A stretch of DNA of 64,000 nucleotides from positions 4,845,001-4,909,000 of the forward strand of contig NW_026515546.1 in the NCBI RefSeq assembly GCF_014898815.1. Direction: 5' to 3'. Each line of letters starts with the position of its first letter. Within the stretch, counting starts at the first letter, position 1. Source of the DNA: Panonychus citri. Its lineage: Eukaryota > Arthropoda > Arachnida > Trombidiformes > Tetranychidae. The position numbers and the translations under genes are program-made. Shown here one piece after another: positions 1-11,874 of this stretch. A model generated the notes under the pieces. That model saw only the letters and a list, made by a program, of their open reading frames with translations, had not been told where the DNA came from and ran no database searches.

Positions 1-3000
1 TGTATCTAACTTTTAACAAGCATTTACGAGTTTATCTTTGATTCCAATCTCATTCTGATTACTTTTTACACCTTAAATTTTCAAACAAATTCAATTTTTT
101 TAATCTTTCAACTTAATCAGTAATTAACTTGATATTTCCATGGTACAACCAACTTTCACAACAATTATTTAATTGTTGTAAACGGTTCTCAAAATTTAAC
201 TTGATATCTGTTTAAACAAGTTTTCTATTATTTAATTCTACCTAATTAGTTAGCTAATCAACTATCAAACTGTTAATCAACATTTAAATTACTATTTTTT
301 CACTATTATTCAATAAAAGTAATTAAAAATCACTCAAAAATTGATTACAATTAGCAATCAACTTTTAGTTAGTTTCTCAATCGATCTTGATCAATTTCAA
401 TTGTAATTTCTTCTCTTAAATTATAAATAATAATATTCAATTTTGAATAGATAATCACAATATATTAATGATTATGATTATCACATGATATTTGTTGATT
501 ACTATTGAAAAATGAGATGAAATCCTTTTCTCACACTTGATGTATATCTAATAACAAGTAAATTTAATCTCTCTTAATCACAATCAAACCCATTATTAGT
601 TTATAACTTACCTGTAGAAAAGAGATGGAGAGAAAAAAAAGTTGATTCCATCATGATTAACATCTTCTTTTGGTTTTATATCTTCCATTTTCTTTCAAAG
701 GGCAACAAATATACAATAATAATAATGGAAGAAATAATTATCATCATGTTTCCATCCGATAACCAACCATGTTGATGAATCTTCCTCACGGGGTTGTCCT
801 AAATTTCCTTCTCATCTTTTTTTCCATCATCTCAATTTGCCCATCAGGTCAATTGATGATAAAATACACTCACATACACACTTTCAAGAGGATCAAGATG
901 AAAATCATCAGCATCATCTTTCAAATCAACTTATTAAAGGATATTTGTCAGCATATACTACAAATATGGCTGAGAGAGAGATCAGATAAACATAATATCC
1001 AATAACTTAATCTTTTAATCCTTAAATCTCATCTTGCACTTACACTGGACACTGATTGATATTAAATATGTACCATTTAATATTGAATGTTGATTGTTAT
1101 TATCTATTAAAGTTAGATAACAATTGCAATTGTAATCTGATCAATAGCATCTCAATTGACATCAACAGGTAACAATGTTTACTAAATGAAAATAGTCACA
1201 AAACAAATTATCAATTGTGACTACAAAACAATAGTAACTTTATTTACTTTAATTGTTAATATTTTCACTCTCTCATACTGATAATTCATTTATTCAAATT
1301 TCTCCATCATTCAAGTATAACGTTCATACCTACAGGTAATAATAGAATTTATATTTTCAACATTATTTACATTTTTATCAATTCTATTAATTGTTCAGTT
1401 ATATCATACAATTGATAATAATACATTCTCAGTGTGTATGTGTGATGTATTGGTTTGTAATTGTAGTTGCATCATCTTGTTACCTGTAAATACTTTGAGC
1501 CAACCTTGAGAGAGTGTAAATTATTAATAAAACAATAAGTTTAATGTTTTTCTCGTAAAAACAATGAGATTTTCAACTCTAATAGATTAACTTGGATTCT
1601 TTTAGAGATTAAGATTATGAGAATAATATTTTTTGAGTAATATCCCATTTTCTTAATAGTTGAATGGTAAACATTGATTGTAAACCTCGAATACGTGGTT
1701 AATCAGTTGATTACCAAAACATTTGCTCAATTAATGAGTTTTCCCCTGCGAATAATATTCACTTTGATTCAGTTAAATCAGTTAATTTACCTTAATAACT
1801 TTTGATTGATAGACAATTGTTACTTTGCTGATTGTATCAAATTTAATTGAAATGGTAGCACAATTAACTGTTTACAAGAGATTGTGATTATAAGATTAAA
1901 ATCAAATGAAACTGAAAATTTAAACCATTACATACATTGAATAATTGATGTTTTTAACTGTAATTATCATCTAATTAGTCCACCATAAAACTGATCACTT
2001 AGATGATTCTGATTACTGACCAGCTCAATTATTTCCTGTCCCAAAATCATTCTCATCATCATCATTAACATTTGAATCTTTCGTTGACCAATGATTTCTG
2101 TTTTCATTTCTATATTAACTGTTACCTGGAATCAGCTGGCATAATTATAATCATCTTGATGGTTAAATTTTTGATGATTAAATTGCGTTGCTATTTTAAA
2201 TTGAGAAAACAAAAAAAAACCTTCTCAAGATATTTGACAATCAAATTGTTAACCTAAAATGAACAAATGAACATATACTTTGAAGTTGAATGCATTTGAA
2301 ACAAATCACGTTCTGTCTTGGTGATTATCATATTAATTTGATAATAATGACAATTATTATTATTATAATAACAATCAAGAAAAGGAGAGATGAAAAATCA
2401 ACACTTTTGTGATCTTAAACAGTAAAATTCATGAGACTGAAAAACTGAGTAATATGGTGATGTCTAATTGTAAAAATTATTCTCATTTTCATTCTAACTG
2501 AACTTTTTTATAGTCTCAGATGATTATTAAAATTATCTTATATTTTAATGACGATGTTGATTATGATGGTAATGGTCATTTCTTTCAGATAGATTTACAA
2601 ATTGTTGTGGATAATATTTCATGAATGAAAAATAATCTCTACCGTGTAATATCACCACCTCGATCATATTGCGATATTTGGTTTATTTATCATTATCGTC
2701 ATATCATCATCATCATCATCATCGTCGTCTCTCTCTCTCTCTTTCTTGATGATAAAATTTAGAAAATGCTAATGAATTAATCAAATTAATTCAAAATATC
2801 ATTTCTGATGATGATGACTTAAAGGCTTGTCTGTCTGTCATCTTGTTATCCAATTTATCCCTGCGAGCAATAATGATGATGGTTTCATTTTGTGTCTAAA
2901 TTAGTTTTGTTGTTAACTTAATTGTTCACTTGATTACTTGAAAAAAAAGGACAAAATTAACTAATCAACATTCAGAAAAGTAGGCGAACTTGATTCTACC

Positions 3001-4405
3001 CTTAATTATTACATACGATCTGCTATTATCATTATGATTAATATATTTACTATTAATTTGTGTCAGTAAAAAAGTTATTAATATCATATTGTGCTAATCA
3101 TAATTTGCAATTAAATCTTGAATTTCTTAGCTTAAAACAAAGTTATAGTAAAATTAAGTCGCATAAATTAAAACTATTAACAATTTGATTTCCGTTTGAA
3201 CTGATTACTACAACAATCAGGTTCCAGTCAATGGTAAATTCATTCATGAAATCAACTATTGATCAAATTGATTGATTATCAATTTGTTATTTAGTTTGAT
3301 TTACTTATAATCTAATGAAACAATTTAACTTCACTAATCTTGTTTTCCTAAATTTTCAATTACATGATGGTTATTATTATTATTATCTAGATTGATCCAG
3401 CTAATACAATTAAAGCTCACAGTTTGAAATATACAAGAATATACTAAAAAAGGTTAATCAGTGATTCTTAATCAATTAACAAATCATTAATTGTATTGTT
3501 ATTTAACTATTTCTTAGTTTGATTAAACCAAATAAGGTTAACAAATGATTAACTTGAGAAGAAGTAAAAAAAATTTAGTTTAAACCATAAAAACAACAAC
3601 AAACAATAACAAATTGTTCGTAAACAATTTAAAAACGTGGTTAGATTATTTTGTTAATCGTTAACATGTATTACAATGAGATAAACTGTACAAATATGGT
3701 TGATACTGTTTATTTACATTTTCTACTTTAAATCATGTATATAAGTGTGTTTACCTTGCGAAAAGCAAATTAATAATGATGGACAATTGTGTTTAATAAC
3801 AATTTAAGTTAACCCTTAATTGCGATTCCAAAATAATACTAAAAACCAATATGACCTGAGTATATTGTAGTTGGTCACGCTTCTCATCTACAGTTAGCTG
3901 ATTAGACGTGATCTATCTTTGTAATCATCAGAATTTCCTATTCTCAGGCCATTATTATATTACTCTTGTTCCTTTTTCCCTTTAGCTCATTTTTCATCAT
4001 TTTCATCTTCATCTTCATCCTCATCCTCATGTTCACATTACATGTTTACCTTGTTTCGATGCTATTTTTGTAAATTATTCTTGTTGCTAATTTCTGATGA
4101 TGATTCTCTCACCTTCACCTTTCCATTTTCCATGACAAATCACTTGGTTTACCTTTTTTCTTTCATCATCATCATCATCCCTCCCAATCTTCTTGATCAT
4201 TATTCAGTATCTTCATCTTGATTTGTTTATACTTTCAAAGTGTTGATTGTATCCTGAAAATTTACTCAAGATTGATGAGTAAAAAAACGCTGAATAGCTC
4301 AAGAGATACTGAAGATAATCTTACCATCAACATGATGATCAGCTTGAAATGAATTAGCGGAAGGCAAGAGGTTTCTTTGAATAAAGCAACAGGAAAACCT
4401 CAACA

Positions 4406-4459
<54 letters not shown>

Positions 4460-4825
4460 ACTAATTGATGTTACATTTATTTTTGTCAAATATTAATTAA
4501 TTGTTGTCATTGTTGTTGTTGCTGTTTTTTAATTGAAGACACTTAAAACAATGAATATTAATATTATCATGTTTTATCCGGAAATCCATTAAGTTGTCGG
4601 TTCCATGTAAATCAAGAGATGCAGTTAATTAGATTCACTTGTTTATCCTGTAATTTTTTACCTTAATCCATTTTCTATAAATATAATCAATCTTTTTTTT
4701 TGTTGATTCTCTTAGAGGGGTTAATAATTAATGGAAGTGCATGTAGTTTATTTAATTAATTTCTGTTTCCATCTGATCTAATTAATGACTATCTTTCTTT
4801 TTCTTTCTTTAATATTTATTAATAG
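1..4825. other. AT-rich non-coding stretch
   Basis: I see no convincing gene here. The stretch is AT-rich and full of short TTAATTGT/ACAATTAA words, GAT/ATC-rich runs (about 2700-2730, 3995-4030) and a CT microsatellite at 4412-4455. It may be a long intron or the upstream region of the exon that begins at 4826. An open stretch at 769-1000 begins with a signal-peptide-like hydrophobic run, but it cannot be joined to anything. Confidence 0.5.
4412..4455. repeat. (CT)n microsatellite
   Basis: A pure CT dinucleotide run of about 44 nt that ends in CACTCACTAA. It is one of several CT/GA runs in the window. Confidence 0.95.
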
Positions 4826-4835
4826 ATTTATCGAC

Positions 4836-5321
4836 ATGACTGAGGAGATTAAGGCCAAAATTGAAGGAACTCAAAAAGTGGCCAAGAAACTTGAACGATT
4901 GGCTCGAAAACAATCGGAAGGCAAAGATGGTTCAGATCATAATGTCAATAATTTGTCGAGTGATTCGGATGACGGAGAATCGGATGATGATCGAGGAAAT
5001 GATTTAGAGGACGATGATGATGATTACGATGCATCTGATTGTGAATCTAATCAATCTCAAGAGCTGGTTAATTGTGCCAATAACAACAATAATAATAAAA
5101 GTTTAAGCCCATCGGAATCATTTTTATCACAAAGAAGCTGCTGTAGTTGTAATTGTCACACACCAATCAGTGAAACTAAACAATCAATTATCACATCAAC
5201 ACCGAGACCAATTAAAACATCACAATCGGATCAATTGGAAATTCATTATGTTGATGTATCAATTCAAACTCTATCAACTGGAGACATTGCAATGGCTCAA
5301 GTTTACCTTCAAGATGATTAA
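4836..5321 (+). CDS. Unrecognised acidic, Ser/Asn-rich protein (single or last exon)
   Basis: I do not recognise this protein. The ATG at 4836 opens 161 residues. They begin with a short charged, probably helical stretch (MTEEIKAKIEGTQKVAKKLE), followed by a strongly acidic Asp/Ser segment around residues 40-75, an Asn run, a Cys cluster (CCSCNC) near residue 108, and a Thr/Ser/Gln-rich tail ending AMAQVYLQDD. A pyrimidine-rich tract and TAG at 4823-4825 look like a 3' splice site directly upstream. The frame stays open back to it (FIDMTEE), so this is more likely the last exon of a larger gene than a complete gene. No upstream exon could be identified. Codon choice and the lack of AT drift support coding. 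A role cannot be assigned. Confidence 0.6.
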   Translation: MTEEIKAKIEGTQKVAKKLERLARKQSEGKDGSDHNVNNLSSDSDDGESDDDRGNDLEDDDDDYDASDCESNQSQELVNCANNNNNNKSLSPSESFLSQRSCCSCNCHTPISETKQSIITSTPRPIKTSQSDQLEIHYVDVSIQTLSTGDIAMAQVYLQDD

Positions 5322-6700
5322 TTAACAAAGAAACTACCAACAGAATCAACTATAAACAATTGTATACATATAAATTATATTTTTCAATTCAACGGACTAA
5401 ATCTGGACAATTAAAATCGAAACGAATTAATCTTAATCAAGATGCAAATTGGGGGCAAAATCTTCCACAAAAATCAAAGATCTTCTAATTACTTTTAATT
5501 GTTTCTCTAAATCTCTCATCTCTCATATTCTCCTCTTGTTATAACAATCAACTTTGTGTATAATTATTTTCTAATGTTGTAATTTAATCAATCAATCAAT
5601 TTTACCTTTTAATTACCTTATATATCTCCTTGATCTTGATTCTTGTCTCTTGAAAACTGTGTCATGTTGTGTACACCCTTTCATCCGGCACCTCCACCTT
5701 CACATCCTCATCCTATTACCATCTTATTTTTCATCATGATCCTAATCATCATCATCATCTTCTCAACCTCTTTAACTTATTTTACAATCTTAATTGTATT
5801 TCCAACAACAACAAATCCTTGATTTCAAATATTTTCAATCAAATTTTACTTCTAGGTTACAATCAACCAACAATGACAACAATTGTTAAGACAAATCTAT
5901 GAATTCAATGTCATAGATATTAATTAATCCTCTCCTTTTTTTTCTGTATCAATGGGAAAGGAATTAACAGAATCCAAATTGTTAAAAATTCTAAATTTTT
6001 CCTCTAATTTCCCTTTAAATCATTTGCTTATTGTAAAAATATTTATTCTCTTTGTATCTCTCTCTCTCTCTCTCTTCTTACAATAGATATCAGGCAATTT
6101 AATGTATTCCAAATTAGAAGCAGAAGTTTTCATGATGATGGTGAATTTTTCAGGGAGAGGATATAAAAGATGAGGAAAACATAATCATGTTTATTTAACA
6201 ATTAACACCACGAATTGAATCAATTGTTACCTGTATTAATAAGCGATTCCAAGTCTCACAAAGTCACGATCAAATTGTATCTTCAATTCACTCTTGATTC
6301 ATTGTTAATCATGATAATCTTTTAATCATTCAATCATTTAATCAGCTGGAAGTGTTTACAGTTAATCAACAATAACATAATCATCATCATCATCATCATC
6401 ATTTGATACTTATTGGTTCAGACAGTATTTCAATTTGAAAAGGATTTTTAATCAATCATTTGCATGTTGTAAATAATACAATTCATATTAATCTAATCAT
6501 CATCAAGCACACAATTACATCTGAATAATCATGATCAACATATATCAGGTCTAATTTGATCAGTTGAAATGTTTTAGTAAACTAATCAAATTTGATTATA
6601 ATACAAGTAATTAAGATCACTTTAAAATGACTTGGTGCAGCTTTTGAAATCCTATTGGTTTCAGGTTTAATTTGAAACTAATTACTTATCCCATTCGGTT
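5322..6700. other. Non-coding, 3' region and intergenic
   Basis: No gene seen. It holds pyrimidine-rich stretches, a short CT run near 6060, and an ATC-trinucleotide run near 6380-6400. The 77-residue open frame at 5669-5902 is low-complexity and unlike a real exon. Confidence 0.5.
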
Positions 6701-6780
6701 CTAAATTAGTACCCGTCGGGGTAGACGGGCAGGTCACTTGTTATTAGTGTAACAATTAACTTTTCGTTGAAATCATTCAG

Positions 6781-6849
6781 AGTAAACCATTGGTTGCATT
6801 TGCAGTTAGAACCAATGTCGCTCATAATGGAGACATTGGTGACGATTAA
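6781..6849 (+). pseudogene. Calcium-channel beta subunit (CACNB) SH3-region fragment
   Basis: Directly after an AG at 6779-6780 the frame reads SKPLVAFAVRTNVAHNG, then an acidic GDIGDD, then a TAA stop at 6847-6849. The motif KPVAFAVRTNV is the conserved start of the SH3 domain of voltage-gated calcium-channel beta subunits, where it is followed by an acidic DDD-SPV stretch. With a one-base shift after the stop, the next codons (NPSILDSS) could continue that match, but weakly. I could not find the rest of the SH3 domain or a convincing guanylate-kinase-like domain nearby. A short NIPSIRPL match at about 7870 to the family's VVPSMRPV motif is suggestive only. The best reading is a truncated, decayed copy or stray exon. 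A real exon of a badly assembled gene is the alternative. Confidence 0.55.
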
Positions 6850-7189
6850 TCCATCTATCCTTGACTCGAGCACCTTGAGTGTCAAGTTAATCCATCACAT
6901 AATGTGACAAGAAAAAAGATTTTACCATTTCATTAATATGGTTATTACCTTTGTTTTTAATTTTTCTTCATATTAATTAGGATAATCAATTGTTATAACA
7001 AATGTCCGCCGGTTGAACGACGTTCATCTTTACAGTTAAATCGGGATTAACAAAGGGAACAACAAATTCATTACCATCCACATCCATAGCAACAACATCA
7101 ACAGTTTCGGCCCTTATTATCATCCTGTTCATCTAAAATTGTCTGTGATTGTACCACTGAGAATTAGCACTATCATGGGAAATTCTTTG

Positions 7190-8797
7190 TTATCAGGAAT
7201 ATTCTTTAACTGAACCAAACGATGAAAGCTCAGAATCTACTGTAGATTCTGATTCTGATTCAGCGTACCAATTGCCTTTATTATCGTATATGTGGTCTCA
7301 CGTTATACGTTGAGATCAACTGTTATGATAGTTCACCTGAATTTCAACCTGCAATGTTTCAAGGTGAGTTAAGAGGATCGATTGAAAATTACCATTGATT
7401 TCAGGCAATCGATTCAGTGAGATTATTGTTTCAATGGTGAAAAGTCACAACTTTCAATTCAGTTTCAAATTTTTGCCGTTATGTTGATGTCTCGACTTTT
7501 CCAAACGTAGTTCGTAACAAACCTCAACGACATTCAATACATGGAAAATCAAGTTCATAACTATTTCTTTGTAGTTTCGCTGATTTACCTCATTATGGTG
7601 AGTTCATTTCGATTGTGGTTAATTGTGATTATCCATCTATGATTATTTTTCTATCGATATTCTTCCAGGTTCAACTAGTAGTCTATTGTTTAGCACTGCG
7701 GTCATCAGTGGGTCATCTAGTGCTCCAGAGTTGAAAGATGCTCTTCATCCCCTTCAGGTAAAACATTTGCTTTGTTGTTAATTGTCTGAGTTTTGATTCG
7801 CCAATTTCACTAATTATTACGATTTTGTTTTTCTTGATTGTTGTTATATTTACAGATGGAATTTCTAATATACCATCGATTCGGCCTTTAAGAGACTCTT
7901 CATAATGCTTCGTCTTTGAAACCACTTTGAAATTGAAAACGCACTCACGGAATTTTAGTCACTTTACCGAATGATTTTGTATACTCTAATTTTCCAGGAT
8001 GAGCTTTCTAATTCAGAGTGTTAGATCATTTAATTAATGTTGTTCAATCGCTTTTTCTTTGTAAGTGTTACAATTGAAATGATTCAGGCCCTTAATTAAC
8101 AGTCAATTCAGTAACTAAAACCATGTTTAACTATCGTCCATGAGGATAACCAAGCAGTTTATTTTTATCTCTTCAGTGATTGTGTCTAACGATGAAGGCC
8201 TAACATCCTGACCTATTCAGTTTCCACCAGTAACGATTGATTCATCAAAATGTGATTTATTTTTAGTATTAACGTCACTTAAATTATGTTAATTTTTTTA
8301 ATAATCTTTCAGATTATCGACTCTATTTGGGTCTTTCGTATTCCAAAGTATCTTCGATACTCGAACCCTGTACTTGTGATAGGAATGGTACAATTGGTGT
8401 ACCAATCAACTATTCAGGTACTAATCTCCCCATCATTATTTTATCTCCAAAATCCATAAGGAAGCCAATTGATATTCTAACTTGATTACATTAAATTGTT
8501 CACTTAATCAAATAAAAAAATTGAGAGATCACTTTTGCAGCGTAATTCTCAACGAAATGTGGTCCGAACTGCTTAACAGGTCACTTTAGCTATATATCAT
8601 CCGAGAAAATCGCTTCATTAGCCATGTATGGATTACCTAATCGTGAACAGTTAATTGCACGAGCCTTTGGTGGTAAACCAGGGGACGATAAGGATAAACT
8701 CAACCAAACCATGATAACTTTGGTTGAACTATCGGAAACCGCTTATAATATAACCGATAAACTTTACGAAGACAACAATTTACTTGATTTACCTTAA
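7190..8797 (+). pseudogene. Decayed multi-exon coding-like tract, unidentified
   Basis: Several short stretches read like exons but cannot be joined in one open frame. About 7203-7310 gives a Glu/Ser/Asp-rich segment ending LPLLSYMWSHV. About 7313-7362 ends FQPAMFQ before GTGAGT. About 7405-7490 follows a CAG. About 7505-7600 gives a hydrophobic NYFFVVSLIYLIM segment before GTGAGT but contains an in-frame TAG. About 7670-7758 ends PELKDALHPLQ before GTAAAA. About 8312-8417 contains EPCTCDRNGTIGVPINYS before GTACTA. About 8546-8797 gives 83 codons ending LYEDNNLLDLP and a stop, but a TAA sits just inside its apparent 3' splice site. The splice-like borders and non-random composition suggest a former membrane or secreted protein gene. 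I do not recognise the family, and it may combine more than one source. Confidence 0.4.
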
Positions 8798-9010
8798 AGA
8801 ACTTGAAATTGATGCCACAAAGGATTAATTATCAATCGTCTCATCGTCATAATCAAAAGCAATCAAGATCAGAGCAATACTTCATCTGTTGAACCAAATC
8901 GAATCTTACATCGAAATCGATTGATTTGTGTCTTAAAGCCAAGTGAAGAAATAATAAAACTAAATTTGAATCACCAATTAACAAAACACCAAGTTGAATA
9001 TCTTTTCTTA

Positions 9011-9626
9011 TTAAAGAATAAGGTTAATATCTTTTTCCCGCCAATCAATTGATCCATTACAAAGAATATTAAAGCCGATTAATAGGAAAAGAGTCGAAGA
9101 AAAAATGGAAAATTAAAATGAAATGTTAATCATAATTAACAGAAAATTCTAATTATGATTAACATTTTGTTCGCTGATTAAAATGAAAGATGAGGAATTG
9201 GAATTAAATCGAAGAGAAAATTTGACAAGAAAAAGAAAAAGAAAAAGAAAGAGAATGGAAAAGAATATCGTTCTTTTCTCTTCTTTCTCTTCTTCTTTTC
9301 TCTTCTTCTCTCCGGCAGCCATATTATTCCATTGCCTCTCTTTGTGTCTTCATCTCGTTTCTCTTTCTCTTTCTCTCTTTCTGTTTCTCTGTTTCTCTTT
9401 TCTTTCTCTTCTCTACATTTGACTGACCCTAAACTTGCTTGGAACAAGAAAAAGCCACTAACCAATTGTTGCGAACCAACAAACGTTCAACCAATTCAAA
9501 CATTCAACGGACAAAATACAATCTAAAAAGAAAATCTCTTTTTCTCTTTTCTCTCTTCTTTTTGCTTCTTCGTGACGGTTGAATATTAACCTCTTCAACT
9601 ATTGCGTTTATATATCCAATATGACA
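9011..9626. repeat. Dispersed 0.6-kb repeat, copy A
   Basis: This block is repeated almost base for base at 19868-20516. It starts near AAAGAATAAGGTTAATATC and includes a perfect 18-bp inverted repeat (9121-9138 with 9150-9167, 11-nt loop), a purine-rich then pyrimidine-rich section, a shared CCGGCAGCCATATTATTCC segment, and a tail TGACGGTTGAATATTAACC. The open frames on both strands are products of the AAAAAG/TTTTTC runs. It is probably a non-autonomous mobile element or a segmental duplication. Its tail is repeated a third time at 10920-11035. Confidence 0.8.
9121..9167. repeat. Hairpin-forming inverted repeat in copy A
   Basis: AAATGTTAATCATAATTA and its exact reverse complement are separated by 11 nt. 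The same structure is kept in copy B at 20009-20055. Confidence 0.85.
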
Positions 9627-9714
9627 GGTCATTGTTGAAAGAGAGCGTTTCAAGGTCATCTGAAAGTAATTCAACAAAAAAAATGTTCAGAGATACTAAT
9701 GGCAAAATTTGAGG
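9626..9714 (+). repeat. Left terminal inverted repeat
   Basis: This segment pairs with the reverse complement of 10301-10387. A sub-motif AGGTCATCTGAA occurs twice around the left end. Confidence 0.8.
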
Positions 9715-10405
9715 TCATCTGAAGGTGACATTGTCGTCTATCTGTTTGTGAAATTTCGGCCTTTTCATCTATGAGAATTAGACTGCTGGTTAAGAAAATT
9801 CTTATAGGCAAGAAAAATTTCGATTGTGTTAAATTCCTTCTCTCTGCCTCTAATGCGGTTGGAATATTCGGTCGACATCATGATCATTTCACCCTATCGG
9901 TTCTCTGGTGGACGATCAAAAATGCTTTTGAATAATCCTTTTCGAGGTTTACTGACCAAGTAACCAGCTTTCATCGTGATTAAAGACGAGAAAAAATAAT
10001 AAGATTGAGAAAAGTTCAAGACAGAAATAAAAGAAAAGAAAACCTTGCTTATAGGATTTAACTTAGAACTAAGATTTTTGTTGGAGATTTGGAAGAGATT
10101 GACATTTTGACAATTTTTTGGTTAGAAGGGTGATATTTTGAGAGACGCATCATTGTTAGGTTCGAATTTTATCTTAATAGGAAGAGAAATGAGGTTAGAG
10201 ATTTTTGACGACACAGTTCTTGAGATATTACAGTTTGTTTGAATAACTGTTGCAAATCTCCTTTACATGTATCTAACGTGCATAGCAAACCTCATAGAAA
10301 CCTCAAAACTTGCCATTAGTATCTCTGATCATTCTTTGTTGAATTACTTTCAGATGACCTTGAAACGGTCTCTTTCAAGAATGACCTGAATGACCTTGAT
10401 ATTTT
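9627..10405. mobile_element. Non-autonomous TIR DNA transposon, possibly Mutator-like
   Basis: Inverted repeats of nearly 90 bp lie at 9626-9714 and 10301-10387. They share AGGTCATTNTTGAAAGAG and TTTCAAGGTCATCTGAAAG with few mismatches. The 9-mer AATATGACA occurs at 9618-9626 and again at 10406-10414, as expected for a 9-bp target duplication. Long TIRs plus a 9-bp duplication are typical of Mutator-like elements. The right end carries about 18 extra bases outside the TIR match, so the exact ends are uncertain. I find no transposase frame, so the element would be non-autonomous. It sits inside or beside dispersed-repeat copy A. Confidence 0.65.
10301..10387 (-). repeat. Right terminal inverted repeat
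   Basis: This is the reverse-complement match to 9626-9714, ending ATGACCT. An additional GAATGACCTTGATATTTT follows before the 9-mer AATATGACA. Confidence 0.8.
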
Positions 10406-10414
10406 AATATGACA

Positions 10415-10919
10415 ATTGAGTATCGCTCAAACTCATACCACTCAAGTCGCGAGTCTCTTTGACTCTTATTTGCTGAGAAAATCGCAAAAATCATCGGCAA
10501 AAAGATACCCTACTTTTCGATTGCACCGATGAATCAAACAAAAGTAAAACTTAATCAACCAATTACAATAATTGGAAAAATCGAAGCAATATTTAACAAA
10601 CCGTATGTAAGACCATATAAAATATTATCAACATCGCAACAGCAAATAAATTAGATCCATAAACTAGAAGTAATAAGAGACGAATATTTACTACGAAAAA
10701 TACCCAAACAATCCGACATGGAAAAAGAAGTAACAACGAAACTAATAGAAATACAAGAACCAATGACACCAGAAAATACAAAGAATAATTGAAAACAAGT
10801 TGTCAAAACTTTTTCAGCAAATGTTTTCAAGAATTAATAAACAATGGTATGATATACAACACCAATGAAAACCAATACTCAATAACTAATTAAATCAATT
10901 ATAAATAACAATAAATTAT
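10415..10919. other. Non-coding segment between element and repeat tail
   Basis: No gene seen. The reverse-strand frame at 10593-10781 is AT-driven and hydrophobic throughout, with no recognisable features. Confidence 0.5.
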
Positions 10920-11035
10920 ATCTCTCTTCTTTTTGCTTCTTTGTGACGGTTGAATATTAACCTCTTCAACTATTGGGTTTACATATTCAATATGAAACAT
11001 TTTCTCTCTTTACCTAAATTGTTAAGAAAAACAAA
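10920..11035. repeat. Third, partial copy of the dispersed-repeat tail
   Basis: CTTCTTTTTGCTTCTTTGTG through GGGTTTACATATTCAATATG and on to ACCTAAATTGTT matches copy B at about 20440-20543. Its first 75 nt also repeat 9552-9626, so the 1.3-kb segment with the TIR element is bounded by two direct copies of the tail. Confidence 0.8.
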
Positions 11036-11874
11036 TTTAGATTTTAAATCGTAGATGAACTCAAACAGTTTCAGATTTGAAATCAGTCAGTGAATTTTGA
11101 TTCCATTGTGATCCAAGATTATTTTCAATTCTGAAAACATGAAAAAAAAAGATGAAATCCAAACACTTTTCATGATTCACAACCGATTCTACAACAATTG
11201 TGTGTGAATAATAAACATGATTAATTCTACAATTACTTGTGTTCACACAAAAGAGAAAAATCAAACTCCAAAGACCAGGACAATAATTGGAATAGAATTA
11301 ATAATCAGCCATGGAATCTAATTCAGTTTAGAAAAAAAAACAAAAAGCAAAAGAAACAATTAATATTTAGTGAAGATCTACAAAGTGACATTTCAATCTA
11401 AAGACGAGAACAGAACAGACCAAACAATCAGTTTGATTTTAAGTTTTAGATTAACTTGAATATTGAGTAGAAAAGAAAAGTAATTAATTAATTAAATCAG
11501 TGAAACAATCGACCAAATGTAATCACTTTCTCTCAACAACAAAGACTCACTCTGTTCATTTGTAATGATAATCTTACCTTTTTGTTTGTTATTCCAATTC
11601 ACTTAACTGTTGAGATCGATCGCTGGTTCAATTTAACTAAATTAAAATTGGAAATTAAATTGTCTCCATTTTCAAATGATCATTTTAATCCACAAGATGT
11701 GAGCTTATTTGTTATAGAAAAAGTGAGAACCATGGTAACAGAAATTAACATTAGTCTGTTTACTTTGTTTACTTATTCCTGTTAACGTGTTTCTCTGTCT
11801 CTCTGTTTGTGAGAATAGAAAATCACAATTAACAATTGATTCTATTCTAATTTGATTGTGTGTTAACTGTGACA
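11036..11874. other. Upstream region of CSTF1
   Basis: AT-rich, with no gene seen. The open frames at 11061-11264 (-) and 11582-11785 (+) lack any domain or splice logic. The core promoter and 5' UTR of the gene starting at 11875 should lie here, but I cannot pinpoint them. Confidence 0.4.

Noticed and set aside
769..1005. 78-residue frame beginning with a signal-peptide-like hydrophobic stretch; another frame from 849 reads IDDKIHSHTHFQEDQDE
   Set aside because: The two attractive segments are in different frames with no room for an intron, and no donor or downstream exon was found. AT-rich DNA often gives hydrophobic frames.
9178..9526. Overlapping frames on both strands in the dispersed repeat, also at 20037-20406
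   Set aside because: They are translations of AAAAAG/CTTTTT runs and shift frame between the two copies.
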